Shown: one piece after another, positions 7,768 to 16,068 of the stretch
Layout of the letters: each line of letters opens with the position of its first letter
Position numbering within the stretch: position 1 is the first letter of the stretch
From: Devosia chinhatensis
GTDB taxonomy: Bacteria; Pseudomonadota; Alphaproteobacteria; Rhizobiales; Devosiaceae
DNA length: 64,000 nucleotides
Assembly: GCF_000969445.1 (NCBI RefSeq)
Contig: NZ_JZEY01000061.1
Location: 731,501 to 795,500, forward strand
Reading direction: 5' to 3'
Translations under genes and position numbers: made by a program
Notes under the pieces: model-generated
Database searches by the model: none
The model's input: the letters and a program-made list of their open reading frames with translations, nothing else
What the model was told of the DNA's origin: nothing

Positions 7768-10700
7768 TCAGTGGAAATTGCGCCCCCCCGGCAGCGCGGC
7801 ATAAGCCCGCCGACGGGCCAGTTCGATTTCCCGCAACGCTTCGCGGTTGCGGCTTTCAGGCCGATCGGGCCCCGACTTGCCTTCATCGGCGCGGGCCAGA
7901 ATGCGATCGCCGAAATCCTTGCCATGGGAAAGATCGAGCAATTGGGGGGTCAGGTCGACCATGTCCTCGGCCACCACATGTATGACGCCATGGGCGGACT
8001 GCACTTTTCCGCGCACCGCCAGCATACGGCTCGAAAGCAGGATTTTACGCAGACGATCATCGGCAAAAAGCTTTGGCCAGACAACGATGTTGGCCACACC
8101 CGTCTCGTCTTCCAACGTCACGAAGATGACCCCGCTCGCTGTGCCGGGCCGTTGACGCACCAGAACCAGCCCCGCGACCTCGACGACGATGTCAGGCGCT
8201 ACCGAGGCCAGGTTTTCGGACCGGGTCGTGCCCCGCTGCATCAGCATGGGGCGCAGGAACTGCACCGGATGGCCCTTGAGCGAAAGCGAGAGCGTCGAAT
8301 AATCATGAATAACCTCTTCGCCCTGTGCCATCAGCGGCAAACCCGCCTGCTGTTCTTGCGGCAGATCAGCCGGCAGGTCGGAGGCGGCAAAGAGTGGCAG
8401 TGTTTCGGCGCCGTGCTGGCCGACCAGGCCCTTGACGGCCCAGAGCGCCTCGCGACGATTGAGACCCATGGACGCGAAGGCATCGGCACGGGCCAGCTTC
8501 TCGAGGCTGGCCACAGGCACGCCCGTGCGCAGCCAGAGGTCGCGGATGGAGGCATAGCCCGATCCCCGTCGCGCCACGATGCGGTTGATATCGTTCTGCG
8601 CCAGTCCCTCCACAAAGCTCAGGCCCAGCCGGATGGCCCTGTCGGATAGAATATCCTGGGTCATGTCGGCATGGCGGACCCAGAGATGGTCGCCGACCTT
8701 GCGGGTTGTCGGCACGAGCACGCATTCGAGGTCGGAAAGATTGACGTCGGCCTCAAGCACGTCGATGCCGTGTTCGCGCACATCGCGCACGATCTGGCTG
8801 GGCGCGTAGAACCCCATCGGCTGCGAATTGAGCAGGGCGCAGGCAAACACATCCGGATAATGGCACTTGAACCAGCAGGACGCATAGACGAGCAGGGCAA
8901 AGCTGGCCGCGTGACTCTCTGGAAACCCGTATTCGGCAAAGCCCTTGATCTGGGCGAAGCAGCGTTCGGCAAATTCAGTGTCATAGCCATTGCCCACCAT
9001 CCCAGCGATGAAGCGCTGTTCAAAAATCTCCATCTTGCCGGTCCGCCGCCATGCCGCCATGGCGCGCCGCAGCTGATCGGCCTCCCCTTGGGTGAACCCG
9101 GCGCCCTTGATCGCCATCTGCATGGCCTGCTCCTGAAAAAGCGGAATACCCAGCGTTTCGCGCAGAACCTCGTCCAAGGCATCGCCGGGCTTTGGCTCCC
9201 AAGACTCGGTACCGTCGCGGCGGCGCAGATAAGGATGGACCATGCCGCCCTGGATGGGTCCTGGCCGTACAATGGCCACCTCGATCACCAGATCGTAGAA
9301 TTTTGAAGGCTTGAGCCGGGGCAGCATGGTCATCTGCGCGCGGCTCTCGATCTGGAACACCCCCAGCGTATCGGCGCGATGCGTCATGGCATAGACCCGC
9401 GACTTGTCCATGGGCCCCTCCCCGGTTTCCTCGGCCAGAAGATCGGTCAGGGTATAGGTTTTGCGGTAATGAACGCGCAGCAATTCAAAGGCTCGGCGCA
9501 GGCAGGACAGCATGCCCAGGGCGAGGATATCGACCTTGAGAATGCCCAGGGCATCGATATCGTCCTTGTTCCATTCGATGATGGCGCGGCTGTCCATGGC
9601 CGATTGCCCGATCGGCACCAGGCTTTCCAGCGAATCGCGGGTGATGACGAAGCCGCCCACATGCTGGGACAAATGGCGCGGAAAACCGCGCAGCACCTTG
9701 ATCACCTCGAACATCTGCGCCAGGACCGGATCGTCGGGATTGAGCCGAATACTCTTGAGATCGCGCAGGTCGAGCTTGCTGCCCCAGCCCCAGTGCAATT
9801 GGTTGAAGGCTGCCACCACGTCGTCCGACACTCCGAAAACCTTGGCTGTCTCGCGAATGGCGCCCTTGGAGCGATAGGTGATGACATTGGCAGTCAGCCC
9901 GGTACGCCGGCCGCCATATTTCTTGTACACATATTGCATCACCTCCTCGCGTCGTTCGTGCTCGAAGTCGACGTCGATATCGGGTGGCTCGTCCCGCTCG
10001 GTGGAGATGAACCGCCCAAAAACCAAGGTGCGCTTGGTGGGATCGACCTCGGTGATGCCCAGGCAGAAACACACACTGGAATTGGCCGCCGAACCCCGTC
10101 CCTGGCACAGGATCTTGCGCTCATATCGAGCATAGTCGACGATGTCGTGCACCGTGAGGAAATAGGCGGCATAGCCTTTATAGGCGATGAGGCAGAGCTC
10201 CTTCCAAAGGCTTTCCTTGACGGCGTTGACCACCCCATTGGGATAGCGCCTTGCCGCCCCCTCCCAGGTCAGGCGCTCCAGCGTCTGCTGGGCGGTCTCT
10301 CCATTGCCTATGGTTTCTTCGGGGTAATTGTATTTGAGTTGGTCCAGCGAAAAGCCGATCCGGGCGCAGAAAACCTGTGTCTGGGCAATGGCGTCGGGAT
10401 GTTCGGCAAAAAGCCGGGCCATTTCCTCGGGCAGCTTGAGATGGCGCTCCGCATTGGCGCCAAGACGAAACCCGGCCTGCTCCAGCGTCACATGTTCACG
10501 AATGCAGGTCACGACATCGAGGACGATGGACCGGTCGGGACGGTGATAGCGCACGTCATTGCTGGCCAGCATGCGGGCGCCATGCCGCCTGGCAAGGGCC
10601 GCAACCCGATTGAGGCGGGCCCGATCGCGTCCATCGAAATAGGGGACGCCCGCCACCCAGACCCGGTCGGGTGCCTGTCGGCTGAGATGGTCGAGCGTTC

Positions 10701-11211
10701 TTTCCGTCCTGCCCCAGTCGGCCTCCTCCGGCACAAGGATGAAGAGTTGTCCTTGCGAGAAATCTTCCGGTGGACCCTGGACCGAGAGATCAGCGGGATG
10801 GCCCGAGCCGAACAGGTCCTCGAAATAGAGAACGGGCTCGCCTTTTTCGCCGCGCCTGTTGCCCAGGGTCAAAAGTTTGCAGAGCCGGCCATAGGCCACC
10901 CGGTCTGTGGGATAGGCAATGATCTCGGGCGTGCCGTCGGCAAAGGCCAGCCTGACCCCGACCAGATAGCGAAAACGCGGATTGACCGACTTGTTGTCGC
11001 GCGCCGTCACATAGCCCCGCACCACTCCGGCAAAGGTATTGCGGTCGCATACGCCCAAGGCGGTCATGCCCATGGCCATGGCATGGGCCACCAGCTCCTC
11101 GGGATGCGACCCGCCGCGCAGGAAGGAGAAATTGGTGGTGGTGACCAATTCGGCATATGACGGCTCTGCCGGATCGATGCCCTCGGGCTGGTGCTGTGGG
11201 CGCTCGCTCAT
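7768..11211 (-). CDS. dnaE2: Error-prone DNA polymerase DnaE2 (ImuC)
   Basis: The 1147-residue protein is a C-family polymerase alpha subunit of the DnaE2/ImuC class. An N-terminal PHP domain starts with YAELVTTTNFSFLRGGSHPEEL. The palm carries PDIDVDFEHERREEV with the catalytic aspartates and GRGSAANSSVCFCLG. Finger, HhH and OB-fold (about residues 995-1070) regions follow. The size is typical and shorter than the replicative DnaE. It performs translesion extension after DNA damage together with ImuA and ImuB, and is the last gene of the operon. Its ATG overlaps the imuB stop by 4 nt, so expression should follow the LexA-controlled promoter before imuA. Confidence 0.97.
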   Translation of the reverse strand: MSERPQHQPEGIDPAEPSYAELVTTTNFSFLRGGSHPEELVAHAMAMGMTALGVCDRNTFAGVVRGYVTARDNKSVNPRFRYLVGVRLAFADGTPEIIAYPTDRVAYGRLCKLLTLGNRRGEKGEPVLYFEDLFGSGHPADLSVQGPPEDFSQGQLFILVPEEADWGRTERTLDHLSRQAPDRVWVAGVPYFDGRDRARLNRVAALARRHGARMLASNDVRYHRPDRSIVLDVVTCIREHVTLEQAGFRLGANAERHLKLPEEMARLFAEHPDAIAQTQVFCARIGFSLDQLKYNYPEETIGNGETAQQTLERLTWEGAARRYPNGVVNAVKESLWKELCLIAYKGYAAYFLTVHDIVDYARYERKILCQGRGSAANSSVCFCLGITEVDPTKRTLVFGRFISTERDEPPDIDVDFEHERREEVMQYVYKKYGGRRTGLTANVITYRSKGAIRETAKVFGVSDDVVAAFNQLHWGWGSKLDLRDLKSIRLNPDDPVLAQMFEVIKVLRGFPRHLSQHVGGFVITRDSLESLVPIGQSAMDSRAIIEWNKDDIDALGILKVDILALGMLSCLRRAFELLRVHYRKTYTLTDLLAEETGEGPMDKSRVYAMTHRADTLGVFQIESRAQMTMLPRLKPSKFYDLVIEVAIVRPGPIQGGMVHPYLRRRDGTESWEPKPGDALDEVLRETLGIPLFQEQAMQMAIKGAGFTQGEADQLRRAMAAWRRTGKMEIFEQRFIAGMVGNGYDTEFAERCFAQIKGFAEYGFPESHAASFALLVYASCWFKCHYPDVFACALLNSQPMGFYAPSQIVRDVREHGIDVLEADVNLSDLECVLVPTTRKVGDHLWVRHADMTQDILSDRAIRLGLSFVEGLAQNDINRIVARRGSGYASIRDLWLRTGVPVASLEKLARADAFASMGLNRREALWAVKGLVGQHGAETLPLFAASDLPADLPQEQQAGLPLMAQGEEVIHDYSTLSLSLKGHPVQFLRPMLMQRGTTRSENLASVAPDIVVEVAGLVLVRQRPGTASGVIFVTLEDETGVANIVVWPKLFADDRLRKILLSSRMLAVRGKVQSAHGVIHVVAEDMVDLTPQLLDLSHGKDFGDRILARADEGKSGPDRPESRNREALREIELARRRAYAALPGGRNFH

Positions 11212-12866
11212 GCGAAAAATCCATGCAGATACCAGACCGGCGCCACCGGGCCAGTGTAAAAGCCCTGGCGGAAGACCCAGAAGCGGCGCCCCTCATTATC
11301 CTCGACCACATAATAGTCCCGCGTGGCCGCATCGGGCTCGAAGCGCACCAGATCGGGAATGTAGGCTTGGGGCTCCTCACCCGGCTCGGACGGTTTAGAA
11401 ACGGGCGGCGTCACCAGCTCGAGCCGCATCGGCTTGCGCCACCACTCCGCTCCCAGCCGCTCGGGACCTTCGCCCCTGACCAGCCGATAGGCCTGACGCC
11501 GCCACATCATCGAGGCGGGCAGGCCATCGGGAACTTCGGCCATGATCTGTATACGCTCCGGCTTGGGCAGGAGACGCAAGGGTCGCCGAAGATCGGGAAT
11601 GGCAATTTTTGCTTCTCCGGCCACGAGCGCCGGCACGAATTGCTCGGCCCTTTCGGGCAGGCGTGAGGCGACAAGCATGCTGCGCAAGACCGCCTGGGGT
11701 CCCAGCCGACTGGACAGCCGATCGTTGAGCCGATCGATATCCTCTAGCCCGTTCTCGACGGAAAAGGCTCCCGTCTGGACCGCATCGAGAGGCTCGAGAC
11801 TGGACGCGGCCAGCCGCACCATGTCGATCCCGAAGCCGGCGTCGTATTCCCCCGCCAGCCGCTGGGCGCGATGCCGGAAGAGATCGGTGACGTGCCCGGG
11901 ATCACGGGTTAGCCGCGCCGCGTTGAGCGATAGCGTCATCACCTTGTGATCGACGCGATAGAGAAAAAGATGGAATGTCTGCGCCCCCAGCCCTGCGGCT
12001 TCGAGCTTGAAACCCAGCGTGACAGCCAGGTCATGGGTGATCAGCAGCACATCGTCCATCAGGCTGATCGGCTCGGCCAGACGCCTTTCTGCATGATGCT
12101 CGATCGGCGGCAGGCGGGGCGCCATCCGCTCTTGGATCTGCCCATAGGCCTGATCGATCCGCAGGAGCAGCTGCGCGCCGAAGCGGGCCTGCAGCGGCTT
12201 GCGGGGCCGCTGCCGAACCTGGCCGATCGTGACCAGTCCCATCTGAAGAAACGTGGCATTCTGGCTTTCCGACAGGCGCAGGCCGGCCACCGGCAGATCA
12301 TCCAGAACCGTTTCAAGACTATCCGCACTTACCACCTGGCTGCGAGCGAAATGGCTGACAGCCCAAGCGGCACCAATCGTGGGCGCAATGGCGCCCGAAA
12401 CCGTATAGCCCAGCACCCTGAGCCGGGTGAGCACATGGCGCAACATGGCTGCCTCCCCGCCGAAAAGATGGCTGACCCCGGTAATGTCGAGTACGAGATC
12501 GCCATAGGCAGCCATGTCGGTCATGACCGATACCAGCGGGCTGGCATTGGAGTGCCAGTCGGCAAAGGTCCCGAAGGCGCTTTCGAGCAGCGCGCGGTCG
12601 ATTTCCTGAACCACCATGTCGGGTCGGATGGCTCGGGCATCGGCCAGGTTCTGTCCGATCCGCAAACCGTCCTGCCTTAAATGCGGATCGAGCGCCACAA
12701 GACGCAACCCGCCCTTGATGCGTTCGTAGAGCGCCAGCGGCACATCCTGCAATCGGGCATCAGCCCGCTTGAGATAATCCGTGGCCCAGTACGGCAGATA
12801 GAGAACCAGGAACCGGCGATGCGGGACGCCGTTCCGATGCGGGCTGAGAGAGAGTTGCAAAGCCAT
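11208..12866 (-). CDS. imuB: ImuB, inactive Y-family polymerase-like protein
   Basis: The 552-residue protein starts MALQLSLSPHRNGVPHRRFL and then shows the Y-family fold (LVLYLPYWATDYLKR, LVLDITGVSHLFGGE, LRVLGYTVSGAIAPTIGAAWAVS). ImuB proteins lack the full catalytic acidic triad and act as the hub that binds the beta clamp and brings DnaE2 to lesions. The chosen ATG is the last one before the conserved domain; no later ATG or GTG is in frame. It therefore overlaps the 3' end of imuA by 107 nt, which is long but allowed by the sequence. It overlaps dnaE2 by 4 nt. Confidence 0.94.
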   Translation of the reverse strand: MALQLSLSPHRNGVPHRRFLVLYLPYWATDYLKRADARLQDVPLALYERIKGGLRLVALDPHLRQDGLRIGQNLADARAIRPDMVVQEIDRALLESAFGTFADWHSNASPLVSVMTDMAAYGDLVLDITGVSHLFGGEAAMLRHVLTRLRVLGYTVSGAIAPTIGAAWAVSHFARSQVVSADSLETVLDDLPVAGLRLSESQNATFLQMGLVTIGQVRQRPRKPLQARFGAQLLLRIDQAYGQIQERMAPRLPPIEHHAERRLAEPISLMDDVLLITHDLAVTLGFKLEAAGLGAQTFHLFLYRVDHKVMTLSLNAARLTRDPGHVTDLFRHRAQRLAGEYDAGFGIDMVRLAASSLEPLDAVQTGAFSVENGLEDIDRLNDRLSSRLGPQAVLRSMLVASRLPERAEQFVPALVAGEAKIAIPDLRRPLRLLPKPERIQIMAEVPDGLPASMMWRRQAYRLVRGEGPERLGAEWWRKPMRLELVTPPVSKPSEPGEEPQAYIPDLVRFEPDAATRDYYVVEDNEGRRFWVFRQGFYTGPVAPVWYLHGFFA

Positions 12867-13560
12867 TCTTGGTCCACTCCAGCACCCATTGCGTTCGATT
12901 GCCGGCAATACGGCCCTTTTCGAGCTGCACATGCCAGCGTGAGGCGCCTGGTGCCCTGTCGTCGTGAGCCAGCCGTCCGCTGCGTTGCGGCTGGACATGC
13001 CAGCGCAGATGGCCGGCACTGCTGGCGCGGCCATGGCCATAGCGCAGCAGGAACAGCGAGACGTGGCTGCTGGCGCTGCGCAGGCTGAGGCGGCGGCTGG
13101 CGGTAAAATTGAGAAGCTTGGGCTCGCCGCGGATTTCGGCCACCAGCGCCGCCACGGCGCGGCAGGCCATCACCTCCTCGGCCGCCCAGAGCAGTTCGGT
13201 CATGTCGCCAGCCTGGATGATGACCAGACGGGCCGGATCGAGCCCGAACCAGGACAGACCCGGCCCATAGGGCATGCCTTGCCTTTGCCCGTCCTCGGCC
13301 AGGCAGAGATAAAAGACGACCGGGCGTTTAGGGGTCAGCAATCCCTTGGCCTGGGTCAGGGCAAAACCCAGGCTGGCGCCCCCCATGCGCAGATCATCGG
13401 CAAAGATCTCCTGCACCAGGCCTCCGGGCAGAACAGGAAAATCGCCCTTATCATTGAGGTCGGAGCGACGCGCCGCCTCCAGCAAGGCTGGTTTGCGCTC
13501 GATATCGGCAATGACGTCCCGTAGCGCGGTAAGGCGCTCTTGATGATTGGGGGCCTGCAT
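12760..13560 (-). CDS. imuA: ImuA, RecA/SulA-like mutagenesis protein
   Basis: The 266-residue product resembles ImuA, the RecA-related first gene of the imuA-imuB-dnaE2 cassette. Recognisable stretches are VQEIFADDLRMGGASLGFA, PGLSWFGLDPARLVIIQAGD, LLWAAEEVMACRAVAALVAE and the late WVLEW. An earlier in-frame ATG exists at 13593 and has a GGAG-like tract before it. However, a perfect LexA box (13577-13591) overlaps those first codons, so the ATG at 13560 (MQAPNHQERLTALRDVI) is the better start. The C-terminal part runs 107 nt into imuB. Confidence 0.9.
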   Translation of the reverse strand: MQAPNHQERLTALRDVIADIERKPALLEAARRSDLNDKGDFPVLPGGLVQEIFADDLRMGGASLGFALTQAKGLLTPKRPVVFYLCLAEDGQRQGMPYGPGLSWFGLDPARLVIIQAGDMTELLWAAEEVMACRAVAALVAEIRGEPKLLNFTASRRLSLRSASSHVSLFLLRYGHGRASSAGHLRWHVQPQRSGRLAHDDRAPGASRWHVQLEKGRIAGNRTQWVLEWTKNGFATLSQPASERRPASPVPGSLSAVLGHGLSQAG

Positions 13561-13576
13561 CTGGCAACCGCTGCAT

Positions 13577-13591
13577 GAACAAAACAGGAAC
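13577..13591 (-). promoter_or_regulatory. LexA (SOS) box of the imuA-imuB-dnaE2 operon
   Basis: On the minus strand the site reads GTTCCTGTTTTGTTC, an exact match to GTTC-N7-GTTC, the LexA operator known from Alphaproteobacteria. It ends 16 nt before the ATG chosen for imuA, in front of a classic SOS mutagenesis operon. It should repress the operon until DNA damage. Confidence 0.88.
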
Positions 13592-13765
13592 ATCTAGACT
13601 CCGAATCTGCCAGGAGTCGAGTCCCTTTTCATCGATCTTGGTGTGGCCGGTGTGCATCAGCTCTGCTCAAGAGCGCGTGATGGGAACCCTAATGCGTTGA
13701 GCCCTTGGCACGAATGCCCGAGACTTCGCGTTACTGGCCTCTGCGGGAATGAGCCCGATGCCGTG

Positions 13766-14233
13766 ATGGAGACCGCCCTGTTCGACGCCCTGACCCGCTT
13801 GTTTGCCAAGCCCGAAGCCAAAGCCGATCTCTCCGACCCCAAGCTGGCCGTCGCCGCGCTGCTTGTGCATCTGGCTGCCGTTGATGGCGTGATGCAGGAA
13901 ACCGAGCGGCAGGCCATTCGCGGCGCGCTGATGGATCACTATGACCTGACGTCGACCAGCGTCGACAAGCTGATCCAGGATGCGGCGCGGCACGATGCCG
14001 AAGCGGTGGATTTCTATAAATTCACCAGCGGCCTGATCCAGCTCGAGATGAGCGACCGCATTGAGATCATTCGCATGATGTGGACCGTGGTCTTTGCCGA
14101 CCGCACCAATCATGAGCTGGAGGACAACATGGTCTGGCGCATCGCCGAACTGATCGGCGTCTCGAGCCGAGACCGGACGATCCTACGAAACCAGATCCGG
14201 GGTCGCGTCGCCGAGGACGAACCCGGTCAATAG
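13766..14233 (+). CDS. TerB-family protein
   Basis: The 155-residue protein is a helical TerB-like domain. DPKLAVAALLVHLAAVDGVMQETERQAIR contains the family's acidic D.G..E metal-binding-like signature, and the second half repeats it (WTVVFADRTNHELEDNMVWRIAELIGVS). TerB proteins are linked to tellurite resistance and membrane stress, but single TerB genes like this one are usually of unknown role. The start is the ATG at 13766, with a GTG just before it; the frame upstream has no family similarity. It is divergent from imuA across 170 nt and converges with the next gene, overlapping it by 7 nt. Confidence 0.8.
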   Translation: METALFDALTRLFAKPEAKADLSDPKLAVAALLVHLAAVDGVMQETERQAIRGALMDHYDLTSTSVDKLIQDAARHDAEAVDFYKFTSGLIQLEMSDRIEIIRMMWTVVFADRTNHELEDNMVWRIAELIGVSSRDRTILRNQIRGRVAEDEPGQ

Positions 14234-14799
14234 GCCTCGAAGGCACCGATCACCTCGACCTCGTCGGTCATGCAGCTGAAATCCCCCGCCTTGTCTGCCG
14301 CTTGCCGGGCCAGTTCATTGGCATCTTCGTTGGCCAGTGCGTCCACATAGGCAATGTGACAAGTATCGCCTTCCTTGATCTGGGTTACGACCAGAACCTG
14401 ACCCTTGTTGACCCCGGTCTCTGGGTCGGCGGTGTGGTAGCGTACGATGGTGGCAATGGGCATCCACCGTCCCGAGGCATTGGACAGGCGCCATTCCAGC
14501 GTCGACCCCAGTTCGTTGAAGGGTGGCAGAGTCTGGAAGCCAGCATCATTCTTGTCGACATTGAAACCATAGCGCAGTGAGAATCGCAGGTCGCCTTCCT
14601 GCACCATGACCGGGTATCCCTTGTAGCCCGGGCAGGCCCAGCTGGCACCGAAATCATCGGCATCCAGCACGAGGCACTGATCGAGATCAAGATCGGTATA
14701 GGCGCTCACTGCCCCGGATAGGGCCAGAATCGGCACCGCGCTTGCTCCGAGCGTGAGCAACGATCCGGCCAGGACTGCCTTGATCCTTGGTGGTTTCAT
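14227..14799 (-). CDS. Predicted secreted protein of unknown function
   Basis: The 190-residue product starts with a signal peptide: basic MKPPRIK, a hydrophobic core LAGSLLTLGASAVPILALSG, and a likely cleavage near VSA-YTD. The mature part has four cysteines (QCLVL, ASWACPGYKG, DTCHIAY, DFSCMTDE) that could form two disulphides in the periplasm. Other stretches are GASWACPGYKGYPVMV and a strand-rich middle with WRLSNASGRW. I do not recognise a family beyond resemblance to small secreted proteins of Hyphomicrobiales. A GGAG ribosome site lies 6 nt before the ATG. The 3' end overlaps the TerB-like gene by 7 nt in convergent orientation. Confidence 0.75.
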   Translation of the reverse strand: MKPPRIKAVLAGSLLTLGASAVPILALSGAVSAYTDLDLDQCLVLDADDFGASWACPGYKGYPVMVQEGDLRFSLRYGFNVDKNDAGFQTLPPFNELGSTLEWRLSNASGRWMPIATIVRYHTADPETGVNKGQVLVVTQIKEGDTCHIAYVDALANEDANELARQAADKAGDFSCMTDEVEVIGAFEAY

Positions 14800-14886
14800 A
14801 ACGGCTCCTCCTCGTCGCGCATATGATCGAGATCAATGTGCTCCCATCATGGCCATGGGAAGATGGGTGGAACAAGGAGGATCGTC

Positions 14887-15336
14887 ATGTTCACGTCGCT
14901 TCTGGTTGCCATCGATGGATCGGACCTCGCTGAAAAGGCTCTTGATGCCGCAATCGGTCTGGCCAAGGCCCAAAAATCCCCCCTTCTCATTGTGACCGCG
15001 ACCGACCCTGTGGGCAGCGGATATGGATCGGGTGGGTTCGGCACTATCGATGCAGGACCAATTCTGGCCAAGCTGGACGAGAGCTATGCCCAGGCGGCCC
15101 AGACCCTGCTGGCCAGCGCACACATTCGGGCGGAAACCGCGGGAATTGCGACGCAGACTTTGCACGTTCCACACCAGAGACCGGCCGAAGCCATCCTGTC
15201 CACCGCTGTCGATCGCGGCATAGACACCATCGTCATGGGGTCGCATGGACGGCGCGGCCTGGCACGCTTGCTGCTGGGTAGCCAGGCCGCGGAAGTGTTG
15301 GCCCGTTCGCCCATTCCAGTCCTGATCGTCAAGTAA
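14887..15336 (+). CDS. Universal stress protein (UspA family)
   Basis: The 149-residue protein is a single Usp domain. It opens MFTSLLVAIDGSDLAEKAL, with the conserved aspartate of the nucleotide pocket, and ends with the ATP-binding pattern MGSHGRRGLARLLLGS followed by SPIPVLIVK. Such proteins bind ATP and are induced under stress; no specific partner is visible. The start follows a strong aaggagga ribosome site at 14874-14881, which rules out the longer upstream frame. It stands alone before ppa, with a 135-nt gap. Confidence 0.94.
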   Translation: MFTSLLVAIDGSDLAEKALDAAIGLAKAQKSPLLIVTATDPVGSGYGSGGFGTIDAGPILAKLDESYAQAAQTLLASAHIRAETAGIATQTLHVPHQRPAEAILSTAVDRGIDTIVMGSHGRRGLARLLLGSQAAEVLARSPIPVLIVK

Positions 15337-15471
15337 GAGGCTGGGCAGTTAATCCGGGAGATTGGGCCGTGCCAGCGGGCGGTCGCTCTTGATTTGTGGC
15401 TTGCCTTTGCAGACCATTGTGGGCAGAACCACCCCCATTCCGTCCCTCCCCACGGCGAGACAAGGCAAGAC

Positions 15472-16002
15472 ATGAATATCGACGCCATCCCCACCGGCAA
15501 GAACCCCCCCGACGATCTCAACGTCATCATCGAAGTTCCCCTTGGCGGCGAACCGATCAAGTACGAAATCGACAAGGATTCGGGCGCGTTGTTCGTCGAC
15601 CGTTTTCTCTATACGCCGATGCGTTATCCGGGCAATTACGGCTTCGTTCCGCATACCCTGTGCGGCGATGGCGACCCGCTTGACGTCATCGTGATGAACT
15701 CGCGCCCCCTGGTGCCCGGTGCCGTCGTGCGCTCGCGGCCGGTCGGCGTGCTGTTCATGGAAGACGATGGCGGCCAGGACGAAAAGATCATCGCCGTGCC
15801 CGTTTCAAAGCTGACGCGCATGTATGACAATATCCAGGATATCGGCGACATGCCGGAAATCCAGCTGGAGCGGGTCAAGCACTTCTTCACCCATTACAAG
15901 GATCTCGAACCAGGCAAATGGGCCCGGATCGACCGGATTGGCGGCATCGACGAGGCCCGCGATGTGATCCGCAAGTCGATGGAAATGGCCTCAAAGGCCT
16001 GA
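15472..16002 (+). CDS. ppa: Inorganic pyrophosphatase (family I, soluble)
   Basis: The 176-residue enzyme hydrolyses pyrophosphate to phosphate in the cytosol and pulls biosynthetic reactions forward. It shows the family's [40 protein letters not shown] (metal-binding DGDPLDV) and [15 protein letters not shown]. The length is standard. The ATG at 15472 begins the conserved [15 protein letters not shown], so the upstream extension is rejected. A membrane H+-pumping pyrophosphatase (hppA) is encoded 4 kb away, so the cell has both routes for PPi. Confidence 0.97.
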   Translation: MNIDAIPTGKNPPDDLNVIIEVPLGGEPIKYEIDKDSGALFVDRFLYTPMRYPGNYGFVPHTLCGDGDPLDVIVMNSRPLVPGAVVRSRPVGVLFMEDDGGQDEKIIAVPVSKLTRMYDNIQDIGDMPEIQLERVKHFFTHYKDLEPGKWARIDRIGGIDEARDVIRKSMEMASKA

Positions 16003-16068
16003 TCTTTCGATCCAATCGCGGCCTTCGGCGTTGTACGGTCAACAGATCGTCTGCCGGAGGCCATTTTC

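Noticed and set aside
9379..11160. 593-codon plus-strand frame opposite dnaE2
   Set aside because: Shadow frame; no domain and dnaE2 is certain.
13561..13593. imuA start at 13593
   Set aside because: It would put a perfect LexA box inside the coding start; the ATG at 13560 is more likely.
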